Below, piece by piece: positions 1 to 6,212 of a DNA stretch of 7,248 nt. The notes beneath the pieces were generated by a model. The model was given only the letters and a program-made list of their open reading frames with translations, was not told the DNA's origin and did not search any database. Every line of letters starts with the position of its first letter. Positions within the stretch are counted from its first letter, which is position 1. Source of the DNA: Pseudomonadota bacterium (GTDB taxonomy: Bacteria; Pseudomonadota; Gammaproteobacteria; Burkholderiales; Burkholderiaceae_C); the NCBI GenBank assembly GCA_021798395.1, contig JAJZHS010000124.1, positions 1 through 7,248 on the forward strand, read 5' to 3'. Both the position numbers and the translations under genes were made by a program.

Positions 1-2
1 CG

Positions 3-464
3 ACGCTGCTGGCCGTGCTGTGCGGCGCGGCCGCGCTGCAGCGCCCGCAGGCGCCGCGGCTGCGACTGGGGGCGGCGCTCCTGGCGCTGGCGGCGGTTTC
101 GTGCACCGTCTCGTCATGGCTGGGCTTCGGCCTCGCGCACGCGCTGGACTGGCTCACGCCGCAGGCTTTGCAGGCCCTGGCGCTGGCCGCCGTGGTCGGG
201 TTGCCGCTGACGCGGTTGCCGCGCCGGGGCTGCGCGGCGCTGGCGCTGTGCGCGCTGCTGTTTGCGCTGTGGCAGCTCGACAGCGTCGGTCCCGATCCCT
301 ATTACGCGCAAAGCGTGCTGGCGTGGCGCGAGGGCCTGTTCGTGCAGTTGTTCGGCCTGCCGCGGTGGCTCGACTGGCTGTGGCCCTACGCGTTCGGCGT
401 GCTGCTGCTGCAGCGGCTGGGCGCCGCGCGCGGTGGCCGCGAAGCGCGCGACAATGCACCTTGA
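3..464 (+). CDS. VanZ-like membrane protein, C-terminal part (5' end outside window)
   Basis: The reading frame is open to the left edge, so the true start lies outside the window; 153 residues are visible. They are strongly hydrophobic, with probable membrane segments at about visible residues 22-45, 54-70, 77-92 and 124-138. The C-terminal part, with a DPYYAQ stretch, a tryptophan-rich LPRWLDWLWPYA segment and then a last hydrophobic helix, resembles the end of VanZ-family proteins that I associate with Burkholderiales. VanZ proteins are small integral membrane proteins; the founding member gives low-level teicoplanin resistance, but the role of most chromosomal homologues is unknown. No catalytic motif is visible. 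The stop lies 18 bases before the ferredoxin start, so the two are probably co-transcribed. The family assignment rests on remembered similarity and is moderate; that it is a membrane protein is much surer. Confidence 0.62.
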   Translation, partial: TLLAVLCGAAALQRPQAPRLRLGAALLALAAVSCTVSSWLGFGLAHALDWLTPQALQALALAAVVGLPLTRLPRRGCAALALCALLFALWQLDSVGPDPYYAQSVLAWREGLFVQLFGLPRWLDWLWPYAFGVLLLQRLGAARGGREARDNAP

Positions 465-482
465 ACCGACACGCGATCGATC

Positions 483-812
483 ATGTCCTATTACCGCCAC
501 CACCTGTTCTTCTGTCTGAACCAGCGAGACGGCGACCGTCCGTGCTGCGCCGCGCGCGGCGCCGAGGCGGCGTTCGAGCGCGGCAAGGCCGCGGTCAAGG
601 CGGCCGGACTGGCCGGCCCCGGCAAGGTGCGCGTCAACCGCGCCGGATGTCTCGACCGCTGCGACGAGGGGCCGGTCTGCGTCGTCTACCCGGAAGGCGT
701 CTGGTACACCTACGTCGACGCCAGCGACATCGACGAAATCGTCGAGCGTCACCTGCGCCACGGCGAGATCGTCGAACGGCTGCTCCTGCCCGACGTGGAG
801 CAACCCGCATGA
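483..812 (+). CDS. Thioredoxin-fold [2Fe-2S] ferredoxin
   Basis: This 109-residue soluble protein has the cysteine layout of thioredoxin-like [2Fe-2S] ferredoxins: Cys11, Cys21/Cys22, then Cys56 and Cys60 in a CLDRC (C-x3-C) motif. Cys11, Cys22, Cys56 and Cys60 are the likely cluster ligands; Cys66 is extra. The opening YYRHHLFFCLNQR and the later GPVCVVYPEGVWY match the usual order in this family, where the first cysteine ends the first beta strand and a PEGVWY strand follows the second cysteine pair. Such proteins are cytoplasmic and carry a low-potential cluster, but the partner of this one is unknown. The ATG at 483 gives the expected N-terminus, although I see no purine-rich ribosome binding site in the 18 bases before it. 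The stop codon overlaps the start of the next gene as ATGA, which indicates translational coupling to the hydrolase. Confidence 0.88.
   Translation: MSYYRHHLFFCLNQRDGDRPCCAARGAEAAFERGKAAVKAAGLAGPGKVRVNRAGCLDRCDEGPVCVVYPEGVWYTYVDASDIDEIVERHLRHGEIVERLLLPDVEQPA
797..800 (+). promoter_or_regulatory. Ribosome binding site of the alpha/beta hydrolase
   Basis: GGAG lies 8 bases before the ATG at 809, inside the last codons of the ferredoxin gene. It supports the 809 start and therefore the 4-base ATGA overlap. It is one of only two clear Shine-Dalgarno sequences in the window. Confidence 0.6.
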
Positions 813-1471
813 ACCGGGCGACCGTGCGCGAGATCGTCGCCGGCGCCGCCGGCGCGGTCGAAGTCGCGCTGGACCGCCCGGCGGGCGCGCCGCGCGGCCT
901 GGCGCTGGTCGCGCACCCGCACCCGCTGCACGGCGGCACGCTGGACAACAAGGTCGCGCAAACGCTCGCGCGGGCGTGGGTCCAGCTCGGCTTCATCGCA
1001 CTGCGTCCGAATTTCCGCGGCGTCGGCGCGAGCGCCGGCAGCTTCGACGACGGCCGCGGCGAAACCGACGACATGCAGCAGGTGCTCGCGCACTACCGCC
1101 ACGCGCTGCGCGGCGAACTCGGCGACGCACCGCAGCTGGCGCTGGCCGGCTTCTCGTTCGGCGCGTTCGTCGCGGCCAGCGTGGCGCAGCGCCTGCAGGC
1201 GGCGGGCGAGCCGGCGCGGCACCTCAGCCTGGTCGGGCCCGCGGTGGCGCGTTTTCCGTTCCCGGCGCTGCGCGCGCCGCAGCCGCTGGCCGCGCGCATG
1301 CTGGTCGTGCACGGCGAGCGCGACGAGGTCGTTCCGCTGGCCGCGGTGCTCGACTGGGCGCGGCCGCAGCAGCAGCCCGTGCTGCTCGCGCCCGGCGCCG
1401 GACATTTCTTCCACGGCATGCTCACGCCGCTGAAGGACTGGGTCTGCACCTGGCACGGCGATGCGTCGTGA
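809..1471 (+). CDS. Alpha/beta hydrolase (COG2945-like)
   Basis: This 220-residue protein has the complete signature of a small cytoplasmic alpha/beta hydrolase. An HPHPLHGGT segment (residues 36-44) supplies the oxyanion hole after the first core strand. The nucleophile elbow GFSFG places the serine at 116, the acid is probably Asp172 in HGERDEVVP, and the base is His199 in GAGHFFHG. The motifs RPNFRGVGASAG (66-77) and HPHPLHGG are typical of the COG2945 group of short hydrolases without a lid domain. The substrate cannot be told from sequence; esterase or thioesterase activity is the usual guess. No signal peptide is seen. The start at 809 is chosen because it has a GGAG site and overlaps the ferredoxin stop; the same frame is open far upstream but that part is out-of-frame shadow of the preceding genes. 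The ATGA coupling suggests matched production of hydrolase and ferredoxin. Confidence 0.87.
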   Translation: MNRATVREIVAGAAGAVEVALDRPAGAPRGLALVAHPHPLHGGTLDNKVAQTLARAWVQLGFIALRPNFRGVGASAGSFDDGRGETDDMQQVLAHYRHALRGELGDAPQLALAGFSFGAFVAASVAQRLQAAGEPARHLSLVGPAVARFPFPALRAPQPLAARMLVVHGERDEVVPLAAVLDWARPQQQPVLLAPGAGHFFHGMLTPLKDWVCTWHGDAS

Positions 1472-1495
1472 CGCCGACGATACGCTTGTTCACGC

Positions 1496-1543
1496 CGCCG
1501 CCGCGCGCGCGCTGCTATGGTGTGCGACACGTGCGCGGCGGCG
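1496..1543. repeat. G+C-rich inverted repeat ahead of the carboxypeptidase gene
   Basis: An 11-base perfect inverted repeat (CGCCGCCGCGC at 1496-1506 and its complement at 1533-1543) lies in the 121-base gap between the hydrolase and the carboxypeptidase. The stem can grow by three more pairs, one of them G-U, leaving a loop of about 20 bases that contains TATGGT (1516-1521), a weak -10-like hexamer with no good -35. No T-run follows on the plus strand, so it is not a typical intrinsic terminator. It might act as a transcript-end or leader structure, or be a chance product of G+C-rich sequence. It is followed by two copies of GGCGCTTCC (1540-1548 and 1550-1558). Confidence 0.5.
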
Positions 1544-1558
1544 CTTCCCGGCGCTTCC
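1540..1558. repeat. Short direct repeat, two copies of GGCGCTTCC
   Basis: GGCGCTTCC occurs at 1540-1548 and again at 1550-1558, a 10-base period, 35 bases before the carboxypeptidase start. Two equally spaced half-sites on one face of the helix could be an operator, but nothing else supports this and it may be chance. The first copy overlaps the right arm of the inverted repeat. Confidence 0.35.
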
Positions 1559-1592
1559 GGTCCGTGCCGTTCCCCTGTTCCGTTCTCTGCCG

Positions 1593-2801
1593 ATGATGAA
1601 GTCTCTGCACCCCAAATTCGTTCTCGTCCTGAGCAGTCTGCTGCTCGCACTGCAGGGTCCGGCGTTCGCGACGCCGGCTCCCGGCAACAGCCCCACCGGC
1701 GTCACGGCGTCGCTGCTCGAATCGGTCCCCGCGCCGTCGCTCGACGCGCACAGCTGGCTGGTGCTCGACATGACGAGCGGCCAGGTGCTGGCCGAGCACG
1801 ACGCCAACGCGGTCGCCGCGCCGGCGTCGCTGACCAAGCTGATGACCGCGTACCTGACGTTCAAGGCCATCAAGGACGGCATGATCAAGCGCATGCAGAT
1901 GGTGCACGAGCCCGACAGCGCGTGGCGCACCGGCGGCTCGCGCATGTTCATCGACCCGCGTGTTCCGGTTTCGGTCGACGACTTGCTGTACGGCATGATC
2001 GTGCAGTCGGGCAACGACGCGGCGATGACGCTCGCGCAGACCGTCGCCGGATCGACCTCGGCTTTCGTCGGCATGATGAACCGGCAGGCCGAGCAGTGGG
2101 GATTGACGAACACCCACTTCATGGACCCGACCGGCCTGCCCGATCCTGGCCACCACAGCAGCGCGCATGATCTGTCGGTGATCGCCGTGCACATCATCAA
2201 GGACTTCCCGCAGGATTACGCGCGCTATTTCAAAACCAAGGAATTCACCTACAACCACATCACCCAGCCGAACCGCGTCACCCTGCTGTTCACCGATCCT
2301 TCGGTCGACGGCATGAAGACGGGCTACACGAGCGAAGCCGGCTACTGCATGATCACCAGCGCGCTGCGCACATTCCCCAACGGCCCGCGCCGGCTGCTGA
2401 CCGTCGTGATGGGCGCGCCGACCGAGCGTGCGCGCGTGGACGAGAGCGAGCAGCTGCTGAACTGGGGTTACCAGAATTTCGACGACGTGCGGCTTGCCGC
2501 TCCGGGCCAGGCGCTGAGCAACGCGCCGGTCTGGAAGGGCGAGAAGGACCGGGTCGCGATCGGGAGCCTGCGCGCGCTGGCGGTCAGCGTGCCGCGCGGC
2601 GACGGTGCGCGCATCCACACCGTGCTGCAGCGCATCGACCCGCTGGTGGCGCCGATCACGCGCGGCCAGGACATCGGCCACCTGCAGGTGAGCTACGACG
2701 GCAAGCCGCTGGCCAGCTACCCGCTGGTGGCGTTGGGCGCGGTGCCGCGCGCGGGCTTCTTCCGCCGCGCGTGGGACACGCTGCGGCTGGCGATCAAGTA
2801 A
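1593..2801 (+). CDS. dacC: D-alanyl-D-alanine carboxypeptidase, PBP5/6 family
   Basis: This 402-residue protein (E. coli PBP5 is about 403) removes the terminal D-alanine from peptidoglycan pentapeptides in the periplasm and so limits cross-linking. It has a signal peptide (basic MMKSLHPKF, hydrophobic core to about residue 24, likely cleavage after AFA near residue 26). All three penicilloyl-serine transferase motifs are present: SLTK with catalytic Ser79 and Lys82, SGN at 139-141, and KTG at 242-244. A PBP5-type C-terminal beta domain follows (about 294-383), and the end, FFRRAWDTLRLAIK, is an amphipathic helix of the kind that anchors these enzymes to the inner membrane. The frame is open upstream to 1461, but only the 1593 ATG (or the ATG next to it at 1596) starts directly at the signal peptide; no Shine-Dalgarno is seen. 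The stop is 15 bases from the convergent miaB stop. The symbol dacC is used as commonly given in Burkholderiales; dacA would also be defensible. Confidence 0.93.
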   Translation: MMKSLHPKFVLVLSSLLLALQGPAFATPAPGNSPTGVTASLLESVPAPSLDAHSWLVLDMTSGQVLAEHDANAVAAPASLTKLMTAYLTFKAIKDGMIKRMQMVHEPDSAWRTGGSRMFIDPRVPVSVDDLLYGMIVQSGNDAAMTLAQTVAGSTSAFVGMMNRQAEQWGLTNTHFMDPTGLPDPGHHSSAHDLSVIAVHIIKDFPQDYARYFKTKEFTYNHITQPNRVTLLFTDPSVDGMKTGYTSEAGYCMITSALRTFPNGPRRLLTVVMGAPTERARVDESEQLLNWGYQNFDDVRLAAPGQALSNAPVWKGEKDRVAIGSLRALAVSVPRGDGARIHTVLQRIDPLVAPITRGQDIGHLQVSYDGKPLASYPLVALGAVPRAGFFRRAWDTLRLAIK

Positions 2802-2816
2802 CGCGGTCGCGTCGCC

Positions 2817-4139
2817 TCAGGCCGCGGCGATCGCGCCGCGCAGCGAATGCGGCAGCGCCGCGGTGATGCGCAGTTCGACCATCTGGCCGAGCCAGCGCGC
2901 CGGCGCGGCGAAATTGACGATGCGGTTGTTGTCGGTGCGCCCCTGCAGTTCGCCCGGGTCCTTGCGGCTCGGGCCTTCGACCAGCACGCGCTGCACGCTG
3001 CCGACCATGGCCTTCGAGATCGCCTGCGCGTTGGCCTCGATGCGCGCCTGCAGCGTCTGCAGCCGCTGCAGCTTGACCTCATGCGGCAGATCGTCGGGCA
3101 GGCTGGCAGCCGGAGTTCCGGGGCGCGGGCTGAACAGGAAACTGAAGCTGGCGTCGAAGCCGACGTCGTCGACCAGCTGCATCAATTGCGCGAAATCGGA
3201 GTCGGTCTCGCCCGGGAAGCCGACGATGAAGTCGGTCGAGATGCCGATGCCCGGGCGCGCCGCACGCAGCCGGCGCACGATCTGCCTGTACTGCAACGCG
3301 GTGTAGCCGCGCTTCATCGCCGCCAGCATGCGGTCCGAGCCGTGCTGCACCGGCAGGTGCACGTGCGGCACCAGCTGGGCGATGCGGCCGTGCGCGGCGA
3401 TCAGCCGCGGGCCGAATTCGTTCGGGTGGCTGGTCGTGTAGCGCAGGCGTTCGATGCCCGGGATCGCCGCGACATAGTCGAGCAGCAGCGCGAAATCGCC
3501 GTCGGCGCCGTCGACGTCGCCCCGCCAGGCGTTGACGTTCTGCCCCAGCAGCGTGACCTCGCGCACGCCCTGCGCGGCGAGTTCGGCGACTTCGGTCAGC
3601 ACGTCGCCGAGCGGCCGCGAAACTTCCTCGCCGCGGGTGTACGGCACCACGCAGTAGCTGCAGTATTTGCTGCACCCCTCCATGATCGAGACGAACGCGC
3701 TGGCGCCTTCGGCGCGTGCCGGAGGCAGGTGGTCGAACTTCTCGATCTCGGGGAAGCTGACGTCGACCTGCGCGCGTCCGCTGCGCTCGCGCGCGCGCAG
3801 CAGGTCGGGCAGCCGGTGCAGCGTCTGCGGGCCGAACACCAGGTCGACGTACGGCGCGCGGTCGACGATCGCCGCGCCCTCCTGGCTGGCCACGCACCCG
3901 GCAACGCCGATGCGCAGCTGCGGCCGTGCGGCTTTCAGCGCGCGCAGCCGGCCCAGGTCGCTGAACACCTTGTCCTGCGCCTTTTCGCGGATCGAGCAGG
4001 TGTTGAGCAGGATCAGGTCGGCGTCGTCGATGTTGTCGGTCGGCTCGTAGGCGCTGCCGGCGGCGAGCACGTCGGCCATCTTGGCCGAGTCGTACGCGTT
4101 CATCTGGCAACCGAAAGTCTTGATGTAGAGCTTTTTCAT
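2817..4139 (-). CDS. miaB: tRNA-2-methylthio-N6-dimethylallyladenosine synthase MiaB
   Basis: MiaB is a radical-SAM methylthiotransferase that converts i6A37 to ms2i6A37 in tRNAs reading codons that start with U. The 440-residue product is near normal length. The N-terminal domain has its three cluster cysteines at Cys11 (FGCQMN), Cys48 (LNTCSIREKAQ) and Cys82 (AGCVASQEG). The radical-SAM motif CSKYCSYC gives Cys156, Cys160 and Cys163 for the second [4Fe-4S] cluster, followed by VVPYTRG and the HLPVQHGSDR segment (261-270). A C-terminal TRAM domain (about 377-440) with GRTDNN serves tRNA binding. The ATG at 4139 is chosen because MKKLYIKTFGCQMN is the usual N-terminus; an in-frame ATG at 4169 would overlap the preceding gene. 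The gene starts 8 bases after the stop of the small exported protein, so they probably share a transcript. The usual Burkholderiales followers phoH and ybeY are not downstream here. Confidence 0.97.
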   Translation of the reverse strand: MKKLYIKTFGCQMNAYDSAKMADVLAAGSAYEPTDNIDDADLILLNTCSIREKAQDKVFSDLGRLRALKAARPQLRIGVAGCVASQEGAAIVDRAPYVDLVFGPQTLHRLPDLLRARERSGRAQVDVSFPEIEKFDHLPPARAEGASAFVSIMEGCSKYCSYCVVPYTRGEEVSRPLGDVLTEVAELAAQGVREVTLLGQNVNAWRGDVDGADGDFALLLDYVAAIPGIERLRYTTSHPNEFGPRLIAAHGRIAQLVPHVHLPVQHGSDRMLAAMKRGYTALQYRQIVRRLRAARPGIGISTDFIVGFPGETDSDFAQLMQLVDDVGFDASFSFLFSPRPGTPAASLPDDLPHEVKLQRLQTLQARIEANAQAISKAMVGSVQRVLVEGPSRKDPGELQGRTDNNRIVNFAAPARWLGQMVELRITAALPHSLRGAIAAA

Positions 4140-4147
4140 GAATGCGA

Positions 4148-4519
4148 TCAGCCGTTGCCGAACAGGCATTGCGAAGGCACCTTCGGCACCGTGCGCAACG
4201 ACGGGTCGGTCGGGTCGAGGAACCAGACGCGGAACACATTCCCCGACGCGTCGCGCTGGAACACGACGCGGCCGTGCAGTCCGGGAAGCTGGCCCGTCAG
4301 CAGCAGGCGGTTCGACGCGTCGAACACGCGCACGCCCGGGCCCAGCGGGTACGCGACGCAGCCGACGGACAGCGTAGGCCCGCTGCCGAAGCGGGCGTCG
4401 CCTTGCAGGCAGCCGGCCGGAAACATGCGCTGCACGGGCAGGGCCAGAGCGGCCGGCAGCGCCGGCAGCAGTGCGGCGCACGCGACCAGCGCGCGGGCGC
4501 CGCGGAACACGGGGGGCAT
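4148..4519 (-). CDS. Small exported protein of unknown function
   Basis: I do not recognise this 123-residue protein. It begins with a clear signal peptide: basic start with Arg6 and Arg9, a hydrophobic core at about residues 10-26 (LVACAALLPALPAALA), and probable cleavage near residue 26. The mature part would have about 97 residues with three cysteines (37, 54 and 118) and a beta-rich look: VRVFDASNRLLLTGQL and GRVVFQRDASGNVFRVWFLD are alternating strands with turns. Cys14 lies within the hydrophobic core and is not in a convincing lipobox. The ATG at 4519 places the signal peptide at the N-terminus; the ribosome binding site is weak (GGA 8 bases upstream). It lies 42 bases after rfbC, with a candidate -10 hexamer between, and 8 bases before miaB. 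Codon-position bias and signal peptide argue that it is real. Function unknown; a periplasmic or envelope role is inferred only from export. Confidence 0.72.
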   Translation of the reverse strand: MPPVFRGARALVACAALLPALPAALALPVQRMFPAGCLQGDARFGSGPTLSVGCVAYPLGPGVRVFDASNRLLLTGQLPGLHGRVVFQRDASGNVFRVWFLDPTDPSLRTVPKVPSQCLFGNG

Positions 4520-4552
4520 GGTGTCGATCCAGGGCCGTGAAGACGACCCCGG

Positions 4553-4558
4553 ATTGTA
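4553..4558 (-). promoter_or_regulatory. Candidate -10 element for the exported protein-miaB unit
   Basis: On the minus strand TACAAT (five of six matches to TATAAT) lies three bases after the rfbC stop codon and about 33 bases before the ATG of the exported protein. No good -35 hexamer lies 16-19 bases upstream, inside the end of rfbC, and no extended TGn is present. A promoter here would separate the exported protein and miaB from rfbAC, but the missing -35 keeps this tentative. Confidence 0.35.
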
Positions 4559-4561
4559 CGG

Positions 4562-5116
4562 TCACGCGTACAGTTCGGCGTCGCGCAGCGGGGGCGCGGC
4601 AGCGTCCTTGGCCGCGAGCGTCGGCGGTGCTCCGGTGTCGGGCCAGGCGATGGCCAGATCGGGGTCGTCCCAGCGCACGCTGCGTTCGTGTTGCGGGTAC
4701 CAGTAGTCGGTGGTCTTGTAGAGGAACTCGGCGCGCTCGCTCAGGGTGATGAAAGCGTGGCCGAATCCCGGCGGCACCCACAGCTGGCGTCTGTTGTCGG
4801 CCGACAGTTCGGCGCCGACCCAGCGGCCGAAATGCGCCGAGCCGCGGCGCAGGTCGACCGCCACGTCCCACACGCTGCCGGAGATCACGCGTACCAGCTT
4901 GCCTTGCGCGTGCTGCAGCTGGCAGTGGATTCCGCGCAGCACGCCTCGCGCCGAAGCGCTGTGGTTGTCCTGCACGAAGTCGGCGTCGACCCCGGTGGCT
5001 TCGGCGAAGTCGCGCCGGTTGTAGCTTTCGTAGAAAAAGCCGCGCGTGTCGCCGAACACCTTCGGCTCGACGATCAGCACGCCGGGCAGCGCGGTGGGGG
5101 TCACGGTGAAGGGCAT
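4562..5116 (-). CDS. rfbC: dTDP-4-dehydrorhamnose 3,5-epimerase RfbC (RmlC)
   Basis: RfbC epimerises C3 and C5 of dTDP-4-keto-6-deoxy-D-glucose, the third step of dTDP-L-rhamnose synthesis for lipopolysaccharide or exopolysaccharide. The 184-residue product has the normal length and the full cupin pattern: FGDTRGFFYESYN (21-33), VQDNHSASARGVLRGIH with probable catalytic base His64, QGKLVRVISGSVWDVAVDLR (71-90), WVPPGFGHAF (113-122), the TTDYWYP segment holding the conserved active-site tyrosine region (135-141), and AAKDAAAP with Asp171. One point is unusual: the residue after His64 is cysteine, where I expect tyrosine or phenylalanine (GLHYQ-type). The gene starts 18 bases after the rfbA stop and is surely in the same transcript. 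The nearest purine-rich stretch (AAGG) is 13 bases from the ATG, so initiation may rely on coupling to rfbA. Confidence 0.96.
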   Translation of the reverse strand: MPFTVTPTALPGVLIVEPKVFGDTRGFFYESYNRRDFAEATGVDADFVQDNHSASARGVLRGIHCQLQHAQGKLVRVISGSVWDVAVDLRRGSAHFGRWVGAELSADNRRQLWVPPGFGHAFITLSERAEFLYKTTDYWYPQHERSVRWDDPDLAIAWPDTGAPPTLAAKDAAAPPLRDAELYA

Positions 5117-5134
5117 GGCTCGTCTCGCACCTTC

Positions 5135-6028
5135 TCAGCCGTCGAGCTCGCCGAGCAGGCGCAGCAGGTACTGGCCGTAGCCGTTCTTCTTCATCGGCTC
5201 GGACAGGCGCTGCACCTGCTGCGCGTCGATCCAGCCCTGGCGGTACGCGATCTCCTCGGGGCACGCCACCTTCAGGCCCTGGCGTTTCTCGATGGTGGCG
5301 ATGAACTGGCCGGCGTCGAGCAGGCTGTCGTGGGTTCCGGTGTCCAGCCACGCGTAGCCTCGCCCCAGGGTCTGCACCTGCAGCCTGCCCTGTTCGAGAT
5401 AGATACGGTTGACGTCGGTGATCTCCAGTTCCCCGCGCGCCGAAGGCTTCAGCGCCGCGGCGATGTCGACCACGTCGTTGTCGTAGAAGTACAGCCCGGT
5501 GACCGCGTAGTTGCTTTTCGGCACGGCCGGCTTTTCCTCGATGCTGGTGGCGCGTCCGGCGGCGTCGAACGCGACCACGCCGTAGCGCTCGGGGTCGAGC
5601 ACGTGGTAGGCGAACACCGTCGCACCGGCGCGTTGCGCGGCGGCCGCGCGCAGCATCGGCTGCAGGTCGTGGCCCCAGAACAGGTTGTCGCCCAGCACCA
5701 GGCTGCTCGGGCTGGTGCCGATGAATTCGCGGCCGATGACGAAGGCCTGCGCCAGCCCGTCGGGCGACGGCTGCACCGCGTACTGCAGGTTCAGGCCCCA
5801 TTGCCCGCCGTCGCCCAGCAGCTGGGCGAAGCGCGGCGTGTCCTGCGGCGTGGAAATGACCAGCACGTCGCGAATTCCGGCCAGCATCAACGCGGCCAGC
5901 GGGTAATAGATCATCGGCTTGTCGTAAACCGGCAGCAGCTGTTTGCTCACCGCCTGCGTCACCGGGTACAGCCGCGTGCCCGATCCTCCGGCGAGGATCA
6001 GGCCCTTGCGCGTCGCGTTCTGGGTCAT
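5135..6028 (-). CDS. rfbA: Glucose-1-phosphate thymidylyltransferase RfbA (RmlA)
   Basis: RfbA joins dTTP and glucose-1-phosphate to dTDP-glucose and pyrophosphate, the first step of dTDP-L-rhamnose synthesis in the cytoplasm. The 297-residue product (Salmonella RmlA is about 292) shows the nucleotide-binding loop LAGGSGTRLYPVT (12-24), SKQLLPVYDKPMIYYPL (28-44), LGDN with the metal-binding Asp114, IEEKP (163-167), EITDVN (202-207) and WLDTGTHDSL with Asp229. The frame extends to a TTG at 6055, but the ATG at 6028 gives the usual short N-terminus and the extra codons run through a hairpin. No Shine-Dalgarno is seen before 6028. It is followed 18 bases later by rfbC; rfbB and rfbD are absent from both sides in this window, so they must lie elsewhere if the pathway is complete. 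The gene sits directly downstream of a tRNA on the same strand. Confidence 0.96.
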   Translation of the reverse strand: MTQNATRKGLILAGGSGTRLYPVTQAVSKQLLPVYDKPMIYYPLAALMLAGIRDVLVISTPQDTPRFAQLLGDGGQWGLNLQYAVQPSPDGLAQAFVIGREFIGTSPSSLVLGDNLFWGHDLQPMLRAAAAQRAGATVFAYHVLDPERYGVVAFDAAGRATSIEEKPAVPKSNYAVTGLYFYDNDVVDIAAALKPSARGELEITDVNRIYLEQGRLQVQTLGRGYAWLDTGTHDSLLDAGQFIATIEKRQGLKVACPEEIAYRQGWIDAQQVQRLSEPMKKNGYGQYLLRLLGELDG

Positions 6029-6041
6029 GGTGTGGCCGATG

Positions 6042-6083
6042 CGAGAAAGCCGCAAAGTTCTGTGCTGAACTTGCGGCTTTTCG
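6042..6083 (-). terminator. Hairpin between tRNA and rfbA, probable tRNA terminator
   Basis: Bases 6046-6060 and 6067-6080 form 14 pairs with one bulged A (6054) around a six-base loop (6061-6066); three further pairs (6042-6044 with 6081-6083) extend it after a second bulge at 6045. Read on the minus strand it follows the tRNA 3' end by about 10 bases, is preceded by an A-run and ends in CTTTCTC, a weak T-tract. It therefore looks like an intrinsic terminator of the tRNA, possibly leaky. It ends only 13 bases before the rfbA ATG, so it would also be the 5' leader structure of any read-through rfbA message. Confidence 0.68.
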
Positions 6084-6092
6084 AGAAAATTC

Positions 6093-6169
<77 letters not shown>

Positions 6170-6180
6170 AAAGACCGGCC

Positions 6181-6209
6181 ATTCTAGGCAAGCCGGCCAG
6201 CGTTGGCAA
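6181..6209 (-). promoter_or_regulatory. Sigma-70 promoter of the tRNA gene
   Basis: On the minus strand TTGCCA (6204-6209) and TAGAAT (6181-6186) are separated by exactly 17 bases; each matches the sigma-70 consensus in five of six positions. Transcription would start about six to eight bases further on, giving a leader of only about five bases before the mature tRNA. The bases right after the -10 are GGCCGG, a G+C-rich discriminator of the kind that makes stable-RNA promoters sensitive to ppGpp, so stringent control is likely. The -35 lies 3 bases after the enoyl-CoA hydratase stop, with no terminator between. Confidence 0.8.
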
Positions 6210-6212
6210 GGT

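Noticed and set aside
450..455. GACAAT near the end of the VanZ-like gene as a -10 for the ferredoxin.
   Set aside because: The sequence at the -35 distance is only alternating G and C, with no resemblance to TTGACA.
2847..4706. Long plus-strand open frame antisense to miaB.
   Set aside because: Its product is a low-complexity, arginine-rich shadow of miaB codons with no domain pattern; the opposite strand encodes intact MiaB.
4140..5801. Minus-strand frame of miaB stays open for about 550 codons upstream of its start, suggesting a giant fusion protein.
   Set aside because: The upstream part is an arginine- and alanine-rich out-of-frame reading of rfbC, rfbA and the exported protein, which have clear family motifs in other frames. 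It is a high-G+C shadow.
6029..6055. TTG start giving RfbA nine more residues.
   Set aside because: The extra codons lie partly in the hairpin, TTG is a rare start, and the ATG at 6028 gives the normal RmlA N-terminus.
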